Of a stretch of DNA of 64,000 nt, positions 36,363 through 47,740 are shown in pieces (positions within the stretch are counted from its first letter, which is position 1; every line of letters begins with the position of its first letter). The position numbers and the translations under genes are program-made. The notes below the pieces were generated by a model. The model was not told where the DNA came from. It searched no databases and saw nothing but the letters and a program-made list of their open reading frames with translations. Source of the stretch: Siphonodentalium dalli (Eukaryota; Mollusca; Scaphopoda; Gadilida; Siphonodentaliidae); contig CP136064.1 of the NCBI GenBank assembly GCA_032622095.1, positions 47,011,573-47,075,572 on the forward strand, read 5' to 3'.

Positions 36363-36930
36363 GCTTCAAATGGCAGTATCAAAGGTACTTACGGTATGTT
36401 AATGCCTATTATTAGTTTACACATGGTGGAAGGGTGTTGGAAGGAATTTCAGATACTAAGGCCAACATCGATGGATGTTTATCTTATTATTTGAACATTG
36501 CCTAGGGAATAACTTCCAATTGATGATGCTCCATTATTCGCAAAGGTTAAACACAGCGATGATCTTGTTTGGACCATATGTCTTTTTCAGTGTCACTCAA
36601 GTAACAAGTAGACTTGGTAATTTTATCTTTCACACTGTATCACAATTCTGGAACTCGCAATTTCCAAGTTTATTGAGTCTCATGAATAAACGTTACATTT
36701 ATATCAAGTGTGTGAACCATACTCCAATATTACGAGTCATCAAATTTTTACTATTTTGGTGTAGAATAACTAATGCTTGTTACACTAGTCTAGCTTAGGT
36801 GCATACATACACGTACTAGATGTCACATGATTTTAGTTTGTTAATTTGGTATAAGCCTGGTAAGAGTACTTTTGTGTTGAGGTGGGATCAAATTTTGGTC
36901 TGTGTCCAGGTGCTTTCTCATTGTTTTTGC
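36363..36930 (+). other. Region between hairpin array and Gag-like ORF
   Basis: A 107-codon frame (36475-36798) matches no family I recognise. A pyrimidine tract ending TTTTTGCAG at about 36923-36931 looks like a splice acceptor just before the Gag-like frame, which may suggest a spliced subgenomic mRNA. Confidence 0.35.
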
Positions 36931-36931
36931 A

Positions 36932-38215
36932 GCGCAATATACCCAAAGCGACCCGAAAAACAAGAGGCGTGGCGAAGGTGTCTGAAGTGGTGCCACGGAG
37001 GGGTCGGTCTCGTCGTGCCAGATCGGCATCGGTGGATGACAGCCCGTCTGAGAGTGAGATGGAATCGCATACAATGGTTAAACGACTGGAGGAGGCTGCG
37101 AAGGCTATGCGGGCCAAGCTGGCCAAGGGAAAGAATCCGAGCACTGCTTCGGCAGAAAAATTGCTATCCGAAGCAAAAGGTACGGGAACTTTTGACAGTT
37201 CAGTGAACGTGGTGGTGTTGGACCCTGCACCTGGCACAAACAATCAGTCGATGCGGGGCCTGTTTCCAAGCATGGGGGCAGTGCCGAACCCTGGTAGTGG
37301 ACTCTCAGACTTTGTCGGGAACCAGCCCAATGCATTCGGGAACTTTGGCTACGGTGCGAATCAATTGTTGGGAACGAGGGTATCCGGCCAAGGCTTACCC
37401 ATTGACATGCATGTCAATGGGCAAATCAAAAGTAGGATTTGGTCCGATGAGTTCGTGGAGTTCAGTTCGTTGCTGCCTGATGCTCAGATGGAGCCGCAAT
37501 ATGCAGTGACATTAGACGCAGGATGTGACGGGCCAACCCTTCGATGTATCCCCAAGACATTGAAGCAGATACAATATATCAATCAGTGGGTGACGGCTTT
37601 TGAAATATTTGCGACAATTTACATGCGAAAGCCGGAGAATGCCGCGAAGTCTTTGTTTCTCTGGGCTTATCAGAGCCATATCAGGACCATGTCGGAGGAG
37701 AGGGCTGATTGGCTCGCCTATGACCGTAAGTTCCGGATGCTAATGCAGACGGGTCATACGCTGTCGTGGGGGGCAACAACCTTCCCCTCTACTTGAATTC
37801 CTTTCTTCGGGCTCACTCTTCAGTCTTTCAAAAAGCAGGTCCCAGTGGGAATCCAGCTTCATCGGGGCCACAGCGGGCTGGCCCGTTTAACAATACAATG
37901 AGACGCCCATTCCCTCCAGGTTGTTGCTTTGTATTCCATAGAGGCTCTCCATGTAATGGGTGCAATGTTAACCATTCTTGCTTTGTGTGTACGCTCCCGC
38001 ACAGCTTTGTTTCGTCGGGAAGAATGGTTGCATGGGCCCTTTCGGATTTCTCCCAAATCTGGTTCTGGACCCTAGATTTGGGAAGCCCTCCGGAGGTCCC
38101 AGGCACCAGTAGGGTGGTTCATGCAGATGGGCTGAAGAGTGAGGTGGTCACGCCAGTTAAGGTTAGGGTATTGGAAGTACTTCTTGAAGGCTATGATCCA
38201 TCTTTGACATATATA
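36932..38215 (+). pseudogene. Gag-like ORF of the tyrosine-recombinase element, frameshifted
   Basis: The first frame (to 37796) has an Arg/Ser-rich basic N-terminus (RRGRSRRARSAS), a charged helix (KRLEEAAKAMRAKLAK) and a middle region with FSSLLPD. The reading then moves, near a GGGGGG run at about 37768, into the frame carrying LPLYLNSFL, PPGCCFVFHRG and CNGCNVNHSCFVC. That Cys/His cluster (C-x2-C-x3-H-x-C-x2-C) is characteristic of ORF1 of Ngaro/DIRS elements. The end (TPVKVRVLEVLLEGYDPSL) already belongs to the N-terminal lead-in of the reverse transcriptase, which is cut at about 38208 by an inserted palindromic element. Confidence 0.7.
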
Positions 38216-38349
38216 GAGGATATGAAATGAGTGTTTCTCTCATATGATATTTATGAAACGAGTCTAAGAATTTTCAGTTTTCTCGAGCCTCCGAGTTTCA
38301 TAAATATCATATGAGAGAAACACGAATTACATATTCTATTTATCATATG
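38208..38349. mobile_element. Palindromic element inserted in the retroelement
   Basis: Ends CATATATAGAGGATATG and TATTCTATTTATCATATG. Arms meet around a loop at CTAAGAATTTTCAGTTTTCT. All four symmetry-breaking sites are GA: AAATGAGTG, AAACGAGTC, TCCGAGTTT and CACGAATT. It interrupts the RT lead-in, so it is younger than the retroelement. The foreign DNA runs on to about 38851 and includes a second copy of the right-end motif near 38557-38589. Confidence 0.8.
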
Positions 38350-38851
38350 ACACCTATAAATTGATTATGATGTCCAAAACGCACACAAATAACTAAATAG
38401 CTATATGACATCGGCAGCAAAATGTTAATGTGACGTCACTCCATTGCACCGGAAGCCCAATTACACCTGGTGAACTAGCAGAAATAATATGCACGCGAAG
38501 ATATAGTGCGCTATTCTGTTCTCAGTTTGTGACATTATATCGTATGTTTATTAGATAAATACGAATTACATATTCTATTTATCGTATAACAATGTCCAAA
38601 ACTATATATTTCAAGATTATAATTGCGAGAATTTCGGCATCGCGTTGATTGACGCGCACGAATTTGACCTGCATTTAGTTAGAAATGCGGCTGGGCCCAG
38701 GCTGCCATTCAGCCAATCAGAACACACGTTTTGTCAACAAACCAATCAAATTATCGGAAGGTGATATGAACAAGTAGTTCATATGAAATTGATTTATGAC
38801 ATACTTTCCAACATAAATAATGATTGAGTCATATGATAAAATATAATATCA
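38350..38851. mobile_element. Remainder of the insertion in the RT lead-in
   Basis: Repeats ACGAATTACATATTCTATTT at about 38551 and ends near TCATATGATAAAATATAATA. RT coding resumes at 38852. No ORF. Confidence 0.5.
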
Positions 38852-39302
38852 GGTTTTCAGAATGGTTTTGATTTGCAGTGTGAAGGAGTGGTCCCTTCTT
38901 TATAGGCTAAGAATTTAAAGTCCGCATACGAATTACCTCATATTGTCGACAATAAGTTACAAAAGAGCTGGCTGCCAATCGAATTGCGGGCCCCTTTTCA
39001 GAGCCACCCTTGCCACATTTTCATATTAGTCCATTGGGGTAGTTCCCAAGCAAATAGAAGGACAATATATGATGATTCTTCATCTATCATTCCCTGATGG
39101 TAAGTCAGTGAATGATGGAATTGATCCTTCTTTGGCGGCAGTTAACTATAATACAGTGCAGGATGCTGTACAGTTGATAAAGAAATGTAAGGGCCACGCT
39201 TGGTTAAGTAAAACAGATATATGTTCTGCCTACAGAAATATTCCTATCAACGAGAAGTACTTCCACCTCCTCGGGTTTAAATGGCGTGACCAATATTATT
39301 AC
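38852..39302 (+). pseudogene. Reverse transcriptase, N-terminal half (Ngaro/DIRS type)
   Basis: Resumes with GFQNGFDLQCEGVVPSL and a stop, then after a frameshift PLPHFHISPLGVVPKQIEGQ, LHLSFPDGKSVNDGIDPSL and WLSKTDICSAYRNIPI, then HLLGFKW and YYY. The order 'P..SPLGVVPK....R.I..LS.P...SVND' followed by 'KTD..SA.R.IP' is diagnostic of this RT type; the first catalytic Asp is in KTDICSAY. Coding stops abruptly after YYY at 39302 because of an insertion. Confidence 0.85.
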
Positions 39303-42300
39303 AAGAAAACTAAGATGCATGCATCAGGTCGGCCGTGAACTATCTACCATAGAATTGTTGTAGCTATCGATTATACATTTTGAAACACCTGTCTGTATGT
39401 ATGTATGTATGTGTGTATGCGTGAATGCATGTGTGTATGTGTTATAGACTCTAACACTGCTCGAATTTGGTATTTAACGTGTCAACTTGACCTCGCTCAT
39501 AGGCATGTTTCTGGACCTTGACCGATCCGACTAAAAATTTGTGTGTAGGACTACTTCGATCCCGGGAGCAATATGGACGGGTCCAATTTCACGTGGGACC
39601 ATGTTCTCGAACGTGCTGATATAGGCATGTTTCTGGACCAATTGAACAATAGTTTGGCCTGACGCTGTATATACTGGGTACTGTCCAGATGGAGGCGATT
39701 ACAAAAAAAATCCCTAACTAGCCCGAACGAAGTCGAGTACATCAGCTAGTTTAATATATATTTTGGACATTTGTCTGTCTGTTTGTCTGTTAGCTATGGC
39801 CGGGAAAACTGCCGGACAGATTTGACGAAATTTGATACCTAGGGGAAATTATTTCCAGGGAGTATTTTGGACGGGTCAAATCTTGATCCCGACCTGACTT
39901 TGACATTCAAAAAGATCAATTCAAGGTCAAATCTGGTAAAACGGAAGTATTTCAACGAAATTTGATACCTACTGTTACTTTTGTCCCAGGAGTGTTTCGG
40001 GTGGGTCAAATCATGACCCTGACCTGATCTTGACATTCAAAATTGTCAATTCAAGGTCAAATCGGGTATAAAGCCGGGCGGATTTCGACGGGTACTTTTG
40101 TCGTGACTTTTGTCCGGGGAGTGTTTTGGACGGGTCAAATCGTGACCCCGACATGACCTTCACCTTTAAAATAGTCAATTCAAGGTTAAATTGCGCATTT
40201 CTCCGAAAATCAGAGGGGAACATCCCGGACGAAGTGGGGTCCACGAGCTACTATTATATATTTCTAGATTTAGTTACAAACTAAATACCTGTATATTGTA
40301 CAAAGAAATGTTTGACAAATATATCTGTATCAATATTACCATACGGGTCATTAAAATAGATACGACGAAACAAATTTTGAAGGGTGCATGTATCAGGTAA
40401 ATTTTTATATTTCAAATGATGACAGGAATGCAGAAAGTTGAAGTACCTACGTAATACTGGCTATCCGCATGAAGAGATATACATGTATATAAAAACCAGA
40501 TGAGGGATATGTCTGTACAGTTGCTAAACAATTCAGTCATGCAAAAGAGGATCAAAGAGTAAGATACCAAATTGCTGCCTGTGGTAATGTTTTTTAACGA
40601 AATTCGGGAAAATTAGATTACTCTCACCCTGGTTATCCAGAAGATAATTGTGGAATCTGATGACGATCGGACAAGGGGTCTCGTCTGTAGGATCAACCAA
40701 ATTATTTAGCCATAAAAATAGTAAAATTGAAGATCACCGCTGGCAGTGATGTCTTCACAAGGACAGTTTGAGAACAAAATATGGCTCACATCTAGCGGTG
40801 ACCCAAAATATCCACATAAGAAAAAGTTCTCCAATAAAAGCTGGCTGCAGGGTGCGCCAATTGATTCAAATTCGAAATTTAGCAGGGTGTACTACTTGTG
40901 GCCATGTTTTCCACGCAAATTTGATAGACTGATGGACAAAACCACTGAATCCGTTGAATCAACATACATGTATACATGGATTAATTTATATGCATTGTTA
41001 TACACAGTACTGGTATATAAAGGTACTGAAAATAACTATATTACTAGTATACACAAAATAAACCATATATCATGGCTATGGGTTCTAATATCCGAACATG
41101 ACAGCTGAGAACTTGGTGTGAATTAAAGAGTGGTGGTTTCTCAAGCATATCTAACCCTCCACGTTAGTAACATGCCATTAAATGTCATAAGTATAATCTA
41201 GCTTGAGGACAGAAGTGATCCATAAAACCCCCTTAATTCAACCAGGTCCTCGCGCGATGTATGATCGATCACATGATGATCTAGGGGGATTAGAATTGAT
41301 GTATAAAAACAGCACTGCAAACAGTCTGACAAAATAAAGTTTCAGTGACACTCTATCCGAAGAGGGGAATAATTTCATCTGTTACAGTCAATGGAGCAAT
41401 TATGAATCTGGAAAGGTGAAATTTCTAAGTAATACTAGATATCGACATGACGCGATAAAATATAACGTAAATGCAATATGGCCGCTGGCGACCATTTTTT
41501 CCTATGAAATTAAAAAAATATTTGATAGCTCTCATCTGATAGATCAATATCAAGATAAATATGAAGTTTGGTGATGATCGGATGAGTGAAGTGGACTGTG
41601 GTCTGTGCTAAACGGTTTAGTAATGCTTAAAAAGATTCTTACCTTAATATTTTTATGTTCACTTTATAAACTTCACTGAGTCATCTTTGTCATGTATTGA
41701 GTTTGATATCTTTTGTTAACAGTTTATAAATCATGTATGTCTCATGTTTGTTATTTTAATTTATGTGTTTATTATCATTAAATAAAGTTGCATTCCTTAA
41801 AAAGATTCTTACCTCAATGTTTTTATGTTCACTTTATAAACTCCACTGAGTCATCTTTGTCATGTATTGAATTTGATATCTTTTGTTAACAGTTTATAAA
41901 TTATGTATGTCTCGTGTTCGTTATTATATTATATACACTTTATAGTGTGTTTTCAGAACGAAAACAAATTGAATAAAATCAACAAATTTGTAAATTTAAA
42001 AACAAATCAAACGTTGTTGTATTCCATGTCCCAGCCCGGACATATACACCAAATTTCAATAATATTCATTGAGAAACAACGGACCAAACGCTATATAACA
42101 CCCGTATACATCTTTTATTCCGTATCGGACTCGGGTACATGTTATAGTAGGTACCGAATTGACACACGTCGACTGGGCGAGTTGGCCCTGGGGCGATTAG
42201 GCCGATTACGGCACATTCTAGAATTTACCGTATGTATCCGTTTACGCGTAGTTTACTTTAGAAAGTTCCGCAATTAATACCGTAAATAGAGCGACCTTAT

Positions 42301-42643
42301 TTGACAGAGAATGCCTCTGTTATTGATTATCAAGTTGCTGTACATTAAAAACGACAAATTCACATGCTCGTTCAAGCGCAGTTAGTATATTTTCCCCATG
42401 TTAAAGGACATCCACAAATACTAAATAACGCTAACCTACTGCCGAATGTTTGACACGACAACTGTTAACATATTTGGGCTGAATTCATCTGACGCGGTAT
42501 TATTCCTCAAAATAAACAACAAAACCATCGTTACTTGGAAATGTAGTTTGGGCTAACATTTACATAAATCCTCCAGATCAATTATCCGACACACACGTCA
42601 GATGAAAAAGTCACATGAAGTAACCGGCCAAATTGGCCGAAAT
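39303..42643. mobile_element. 3.3-kb composite insertion within the RT
   Basis: The RT frame leaves after YYY at 39302 and resumes with DRCLPM at 42644, giving base-level limits. Inside are two HINE-like units in tandem (39351-39748 and 39749-40246), a pair of related segments (about 40437-40660 and 41405-41640) and a near-identical direct repeat (about 41630-41755 and 41797-41920) with AATAAAG between. No clear TSD was found and no protein recognised; 42300-42640 shows nothing. Confidence 0.65.
39351..40246 (+). mobile_element. Two tandem HINE/Helitron-like units
   Basis: Unit 1: (TATG)n microsatellite near 39396, end CCCGAACGAAGTCGAG plus TACATCAGCTAG (about 39748). Unit 2: (CTGT)n near 39773, about three tandem copies of a unit containing TTTTGGACGGGTCAAATC and CAATTCAAGGTCAAAT, end CCCGGACGAAGTGGGG plus TCCACGAGCTAC. 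Microsatellite, tandem core, terminal hairpin and CTAG-like end match the elements at 6467 and 25339. Confidence 0.65.
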
Positions 42644-43684
42644 GATCGTTGTTTGCCCATGTGATGTCGTATTAGTTGTTCTCTTTTTGAAATGGTGAGC
42701 ACAGCGGTGCAATGGATTGCACAGACAAAGTTCAACATTCGCTATATTACTCACATGATTGATGATTTTTTGCTGATCTCCGGATCGCTTGAGGAAGGCG
42801 AGAGGGCATTGACACTTTTTCTCAAGCTCTGCGATACGTTAGGGATTCCGATGGCTCCTGATAAAACTATCGGGCCATTCACGACAATTACATTTTTAGG
42901 TATCGAGCTTGATTCGGTTAAACAGGAAACTCGATTGCCAGTTGATAAACTTACGAAATGCCGTTTAGAAATCGAGACACTTTTGGCTAGCAGAAAGGCA
43001 ACGTTACGTCAAATCCAGTCGGTTATAGGTCTGTTGAACTTTGCCTGCTGTGTTCTCCCGGGGCGGACATTTTTACGTCGTTTGATAAATCGGACAATTG
43101 GGGTGTCTAAGCCTTATCATAGGGTCACTTTTAATAAGGAGCATCGGGCGGACCTTGAAATGTGGCTGATTTTTTGGAACATTTCAATGGCCGTACCATG
43201 TTCATAGAAGAGCGTTGGATTTCAGATAATATATTACATTTGCAGACAGACTCTAGTAAGCTTGGCTTTGGAATTGTTTTTGGTAAGAAATGGATGTATG
43301 GTAAATGGCCGGAAGCCATTAGCAGTTTAAATATTGCAATCTTAGAGTTACTTCCGATTGTATTGGCACTGGCAGTCTGGGGCGAGCAGTTACGTAATAA
43401 AAAAAATTATTTTACACTCTGACAATTCTGCAGTGGTCGCAGTCATCAATAGCCAAACTACGAAAGACTTGTTTATGCTACGACTCCTACGTCATCTGGT
43501 TTTGGTTACGCTCAAATACAGTATTTTGGTGCATGCATCTCATGTGCCGGGTAAACAAAATGTCTTACCTGATCTCCTTTCGCGATTACAGGTACAATGC
43601 TTCAAGCAGCAGGCACCATGGGCATATTCTTCTCCGTGCCCAGTCCCCTGTCATCTGACCATCACCAGATTGTTGGCACCATGA
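42644..43684 (+). pseudogene. Reverse transcriptase C-terminal half and RNase H
   Basis: Begins DRCLPM, a TGA stop at 42662-42664 where Gly is expected, then CRISCSLFEM and HMIDDFLLISGS (catalytic DD), GIPMAPDKT and TFLGIELD. After frameshifts near 43170-43200 and 43400, RNase H follows with LQTDSSKLGFGIVF, NIAILELLPIVLAL, LHSDNSAVVAVINS and HVPGKQNVLPDLLSRL, giving the D-E-D-D catalytic set. Two homopolymer-associated shifts and the TGA make it a pseudogene. The domain order identifies Ngaro/DIRS elements. Confidence 0.88.
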
Positions 43685-43990
43685 ATTACTTATGGGCTAA
43701 TTGTTTAACGGTGGAAACTATAGCGAGCTACGAGAAGTCTTGGTATCGGCTGATATAATTTTGCGATAAATACCACCTTGATGCTTCGCTGCCATTGCCA
43801 ATATCAACAATCTGCTTGTTTGTTGCCTTTCTGTTCCAAACAGGGTTAAGTGTTGCATCTTCCAGATCGATATTATTTCCATGATCCAACTCAGCATTTT
43901 TAAATTAAGAAACTACTCACGGGTTTTGGAAATGTCACGACAACAAAACGTGTTTCAAATAACGTTTCGTCATTTCAAACATTCGATTCC
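43681..43990 (+). pseudogene. Tyrosine recombinase, N-terminal part
   Basis: ANCLTVETIASYEKSWYRLI, a stop, then FCDKYHLDASLPLPIS and LFVAFLFQTGLSVASS. This matches the core-binding (SAM-like) domain of DIRS/Ngaro recombinases ('F....GLS..TI'). The next stretch jumps to FRHFKHSIPGK, so about 80 residues with the first catalytic Arg box (usually LLRxGE) appear deleted. The hAT insertion follows directly. Confidence 0.7.
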
Positions 43991-43993
43991 AGG

Positions 43994-45167
43994 CAGGGAT
44001 GTGGCTAGAGGGTCTCCGCTGGGGGGGTGTCCACCTTAGGAATTTCCAACTGCACCCCCCCCCCTTGAGTCGGAATCACACCAACATAACTTTTTTGCAT
44101 AATTCCATTTACACCCCCCCCCTTGACTCGGAATCGCACCAACACAACTTTTTGCATAATTCCATTTGCACCCCCCCCTTGTACCTCATGCTCAGGCCTA
44201 ATTTCCTATATATTCATAAGCCATGCTTCTATTTTCCCAGTATGAGAACATTAAGATATTTTAACCTGAAAATTGCCCCAAAAAAAAAACAACTAGTGAT
44301 CTAATTCCAGACAAATGCACACAGCTGCCGACAACATACCAGGAAACACCGGGCCGACCATGGTTGTTTGGCCCGGTGTGAGAAAATTTTGAAAACTATA
44401 TACAAGAAAATCGCAAATCCTAGCATCTAGACTGGCCTCAACTGAAGCTTTCCTAGTGTTGGAAATTTCAAACCTCATGCTCCCCCTCACGTTGGAAAAT
44501 TCTTCAACTGATGACCATTTATGTCTACAAGTTTGACCAAATGTAGTAAAATATTGTTTTACTGAACTAATTAGCAGTTTTGTATTGGCCATGTGGATGG
44601 GGCAATGACACACCGGGCCGACCATGGTTCGGCCCGGTGTGCGAAAATTTTGAAATCTGAACAAGAAAATCGCAAAATCCTAACATCTAGACTAGCCTCA
44701 AGCCTTCCTACTGTTGGAAATTTCAAACCCTACACCCCCACTTAGGTTGGAAAATTTCCAACTGATGACAATTCCAATGACAATATTGACCAATTGTATG
44801 ACAATATTGTTTTCTTAAATTAACTAGAAGTTTTTGACTGGCCACGGGGGAGGGACCAGGACACAAGCTTTCCAAGTGTTGGAAATTTCCAACCTGTCAC
44901 CCCCCTAAGGTTGGAAAATTTCCAACTGATGCCCATTTCTGTCAAAAATTTTGACCAAAAATAGGAACATATGCAAATATTGGTCGAAAAACAATAAATT
45001 CCCCCCAATAAATTGTTTTATAATCAAACTACAAGAACATTTTCAACCTATTGTTGGTGTGAAATTTCGTTGTGGCAGGTATGAAATTTCCAACTATTGA
45101 AAATATAGCTCTCTGCTGGGGGTGAGACACCCCCCCCCCCACACCCCCCCCTCTAGCCACATCCCTG
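43994..45167. mobile_element. Nonautonomous hAT transposon, 1174 bp, 8-bp TSD
   Basis: Terminal inverted repeats CAGGGATGTGGCTAGAGGG and its exact complement at the right end; target duplication ATTCCAGG at 43986-43993 and 45168-45175. The CAGGG start and 8-bp TSD define the hAT superfamily. The interior has three to four repeats of a GTTGGAAATTTC...CCCCC unit, C-runs and two short palindromes (CACCGGGCCGACCATGGTT..., about 44347 and 44611). No transposase. Confidence 0.93.
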
Positions 45168-45175
45168 ATTCCAGG

Positions 45176-45512
45176 CAAATCTAGTGTTGTTTTTATCGAG
45201 AGTCAACCAGTTAACGAGTTCTGCCCAGTCAAACTTCTGTCAGAGTATTTGGTGCTTAGGGGAGCTCAGCAGGGGCCTTTATTTTGTCTACCAGGTGGAA
45301 AGGCAATCAGTAGACATGCCTTTGACAAAACATTTATAGTAGTGCTGAAATATTGTAATTTGGACACATCAGTGTATAAATCGCACTCATTTCGAATCGG
45401 AGCGGCAACTCTTTGTGCCGCTCGGGGTTTTTCCGACTCTCAAATTCAAATGCTAGGCAGGTGGAAATCTCAGGCCTTTCGTAAATATATTAGACCACCG
45501 CCCGCAATATGA
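45176..45512 (+). pseudogene. Tyrosine recombinase, catalytic C-terminal part
   Basis: Continues immediately after the hAT TSD: FCPVKLLSEYLVLRG, GPLFCLPGGKAISRHAFDKT, then HSFRIGAATLCAARGFSDSQ and IQMLGRWKSQAFRKYIR, ending at TGA. HxFR supplies catalytic His and Arg, and Tyr in FRKYIR is the nucleophile. The first catalytic Arg is missing (see the N-terminal part), so the enzyme would be inactive even without the hAT. Confidence 0.9.
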
Positions 45513-47385
45513 TTTAGGATACGCTCCAAGTACAAAAGGAGTAACATGTTAATGGTGTGGTAGTAGATGTTTAGTGTGAATGAACCAACTTGACTTGTCT
45601 AAGGCGAGCCCGGTTGTTGATGTAAGAATGTTGATACTAATTTCATTTCTACAGGTGCATGCAGACTTTGTTTTTTGTTTTTGTTGGGTACATTCAAATA
45701 GATTGCGGACGGGAAGTTGGCGATGTTTAGGTCACAGCCGTTGTATTGTCTGTTTTGCTGGGCTCTTATTCTGGCCAAAAAATTACCCAAGTGAATCAAT
45801 TAATGTCGATATAAATGTCATATTTATGGGTTTTGCTCAATAGTCTGGGCATTTAAAAGTTATGGTTTCAATCACAATTTTTTAAATTGTAGTCTTATGA
45901 GCCAAGTTACCAGGGTTATACACATGCAGCAATGATGTCAATTGAACCAAAGGTCTGCTATTAGTTGGGAATCAATGGGTTATGTGCGTTGGGATACCTC
46001 ATGTGGCTGGTGGTACCTACTGGGGGGGGGGATACTGAATTGCTATCTCGGCTATCTAATAGACCGGTAAGCCAGGGAATTCAATGGTGTGACATCAGAA
46101 GTAGCATACTTGGCCTGGCTAAGGCAGGTCCGGATGTTTCATGTAATTGGCAATCTATTTACGTGTGTGCTGTTGCTCTATAAATTTAAAGGGATACTGT
46201 ACTCAGATGTTGTGGGTGTTTATCGTCTACGAATCGTAGATACGGTAACAATTTTTTCCATTATTTGAAAGTCTGGTAGTACAAAGTAGTGGTACGGATG
46301 GCATATTTACCGGGAGGCAAAAATTACAACAACAAAATTTGGTACAGTCTTCAACTACATGTACCAAATACAAGTTATATTAAATGTATATGCATACTAG
46401 TTCCATATAATCAACGCCACTAGTCAGTGAGTGGCTTGAGTTGTCTCCACGTATCAGCATAGTGTTTTAAATGGCTGTGTGTGCCAGTGGTTGACCAATC
46501 AATTATTCCTCAATTAAGTTGACCATGTCGTGGACACGGAAATTCATAGTTAATTTACGCAAATTTATCGCTTCAGCCATAAATTGAGTGTACATGTATA
46601 CCTAATTATTAACATTGATTGTATGATGGCCTAGTAACCTGAACGTTTACGGAATACACATTCGACTCATAGTAATTATGTTTCTATATAGGGTCGGGGG
46701 GGGGGCTTATTTATCATGGTCGAGGTCACTGGCAAATAGTGGTGATTATGCTGTAATGGGACAAAGGATTGGATAGTTATGTAAGTCCAAGTTAGTAACC
46801 TGGATATCACTATTGTTGGGCAGCTAGGGGTGGTCATAGCATGGGTTGGCTAAGCACGGCTACCGTCGAGTTTGCAGGGAACTTGTTCTTTCCAATATAA
46901 GGGCTCATTAGTGTTACGGTCATTACGTTCCGTCCATATGCTCTGTCCGGTTAACATTATTTATATTAGTCACGGTTATGGGTAGTTCATGCCTTATTGG
47001 GATACGGTCACGCTAGCGCTATGATTGCACAAATATTTAGCCATAATCGGGGGGGGGGCTTTGTGGCTGTATGCTATCGCAATGAATAAGATCGGACATA
47101 TTCATTGGGCTAGCATTGTGGCGGTATACATCCACTTTGCCCGGATATATTACATATATTGAGAGTTATTTACATATTTACTAGCATGTTTGTATATATG
47201 TACATGTATTTGTGCAATCATGTTTGTGCACCATTTTATTGTTGAACCAGTTATTACGTTTGTTGGCAATAAATATGCCCAAAATGCAATCTGGTGTTGA
47301 GTGAGTTCTGTCCCCTTCTCCAGGAAACAACGTAAATGGCTGTAAATGCCATTAAATCATCGACGATATTCATGTTTCGTCTACC
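45513..47385 (+). other. Downstream region of the retroelement, noncoding
   Basis: No domain-bearing ORF. Long G-runs occur near 46021, 46697 and 47050. This is where the 3' split repeats of an Ngaro element would be expected; I could not match them to the 33.5-36 kb side by eye. Confidence 0.4.
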
Positions 47386-47387
47386 GA

Positions 47388-47740
47388 AATAGTATATCAT
47401 GTAAATATGTTAACTGTCTCAATACTGAACGTATACAATGTATATAACTCCATATGATTTATATATCTCCATATCATGTAAATATTTTAAATGTCTCAAT
47501 ACTAATACGTATATAATGTATACAACTCCATATCGTGTAAATATGTTAAATGTCTCAATACTAACACGTATATAATGTATATAACTCCATATCATGTAAA
47601 TATGTTAAATGTCTTCATACCAATACGTATATAATGTATATAACTCCATATCATGTAAATATGTTAAATGTCTCCATAACAATACGTATATAATGAATAT
47701 AACTCCACATCGTGTAAATATATCAAATGTCTAATTTTTG
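47388..47740 (+). repeat. Tandem repeat of about 62 bp, five to six copies
   Basis: Units contain CATATCATGTAAATATGTTA, then AATGTCTCAATAC and ACGTATATAATGTATATAAC. Copies are highly alike, pointing to recent expansion. Confidence 0.9.

Larger units (their letters stand above)
33985..45512 (+). mobile_element. Ngaro/DIRS-type tyrosine-recombinase retrotransposon, broken
   Basis: Components in order: SGNH hydrolase (33985-34674), hairpin-repeat array (about 35380-36362), Gag-like ORF (about 36935-38215), RT (38852-39302 and 42644-43200), RNase H (43200-43620) and tyrosine recombinase (43681-43880 and 45176-45512). Three insertions split it: a palindromic-element composite at about 38208-38851, 3341 bp at 39303-42643 and a hAT at 43994-45167. 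Without them the coding core is about 6.4 kb. Frameshifts and stops show it is dead. The outer split direct repeats expected of Ngaro elements were not identified, so the true ends are unknown; the SGNH ORF and array could belong to a neighbouring copy. Confidence 0.75.

Noticed and set aside
36833-37243. 136-codon minus-strand ORF
   Set aside because: Antisense shadow of the Gag-like frame.
41903-42277. 124-codon ORF
   Set aside because: No domain recognised, starts in a duplicated noncoding segment, and lies within the composite insertion.
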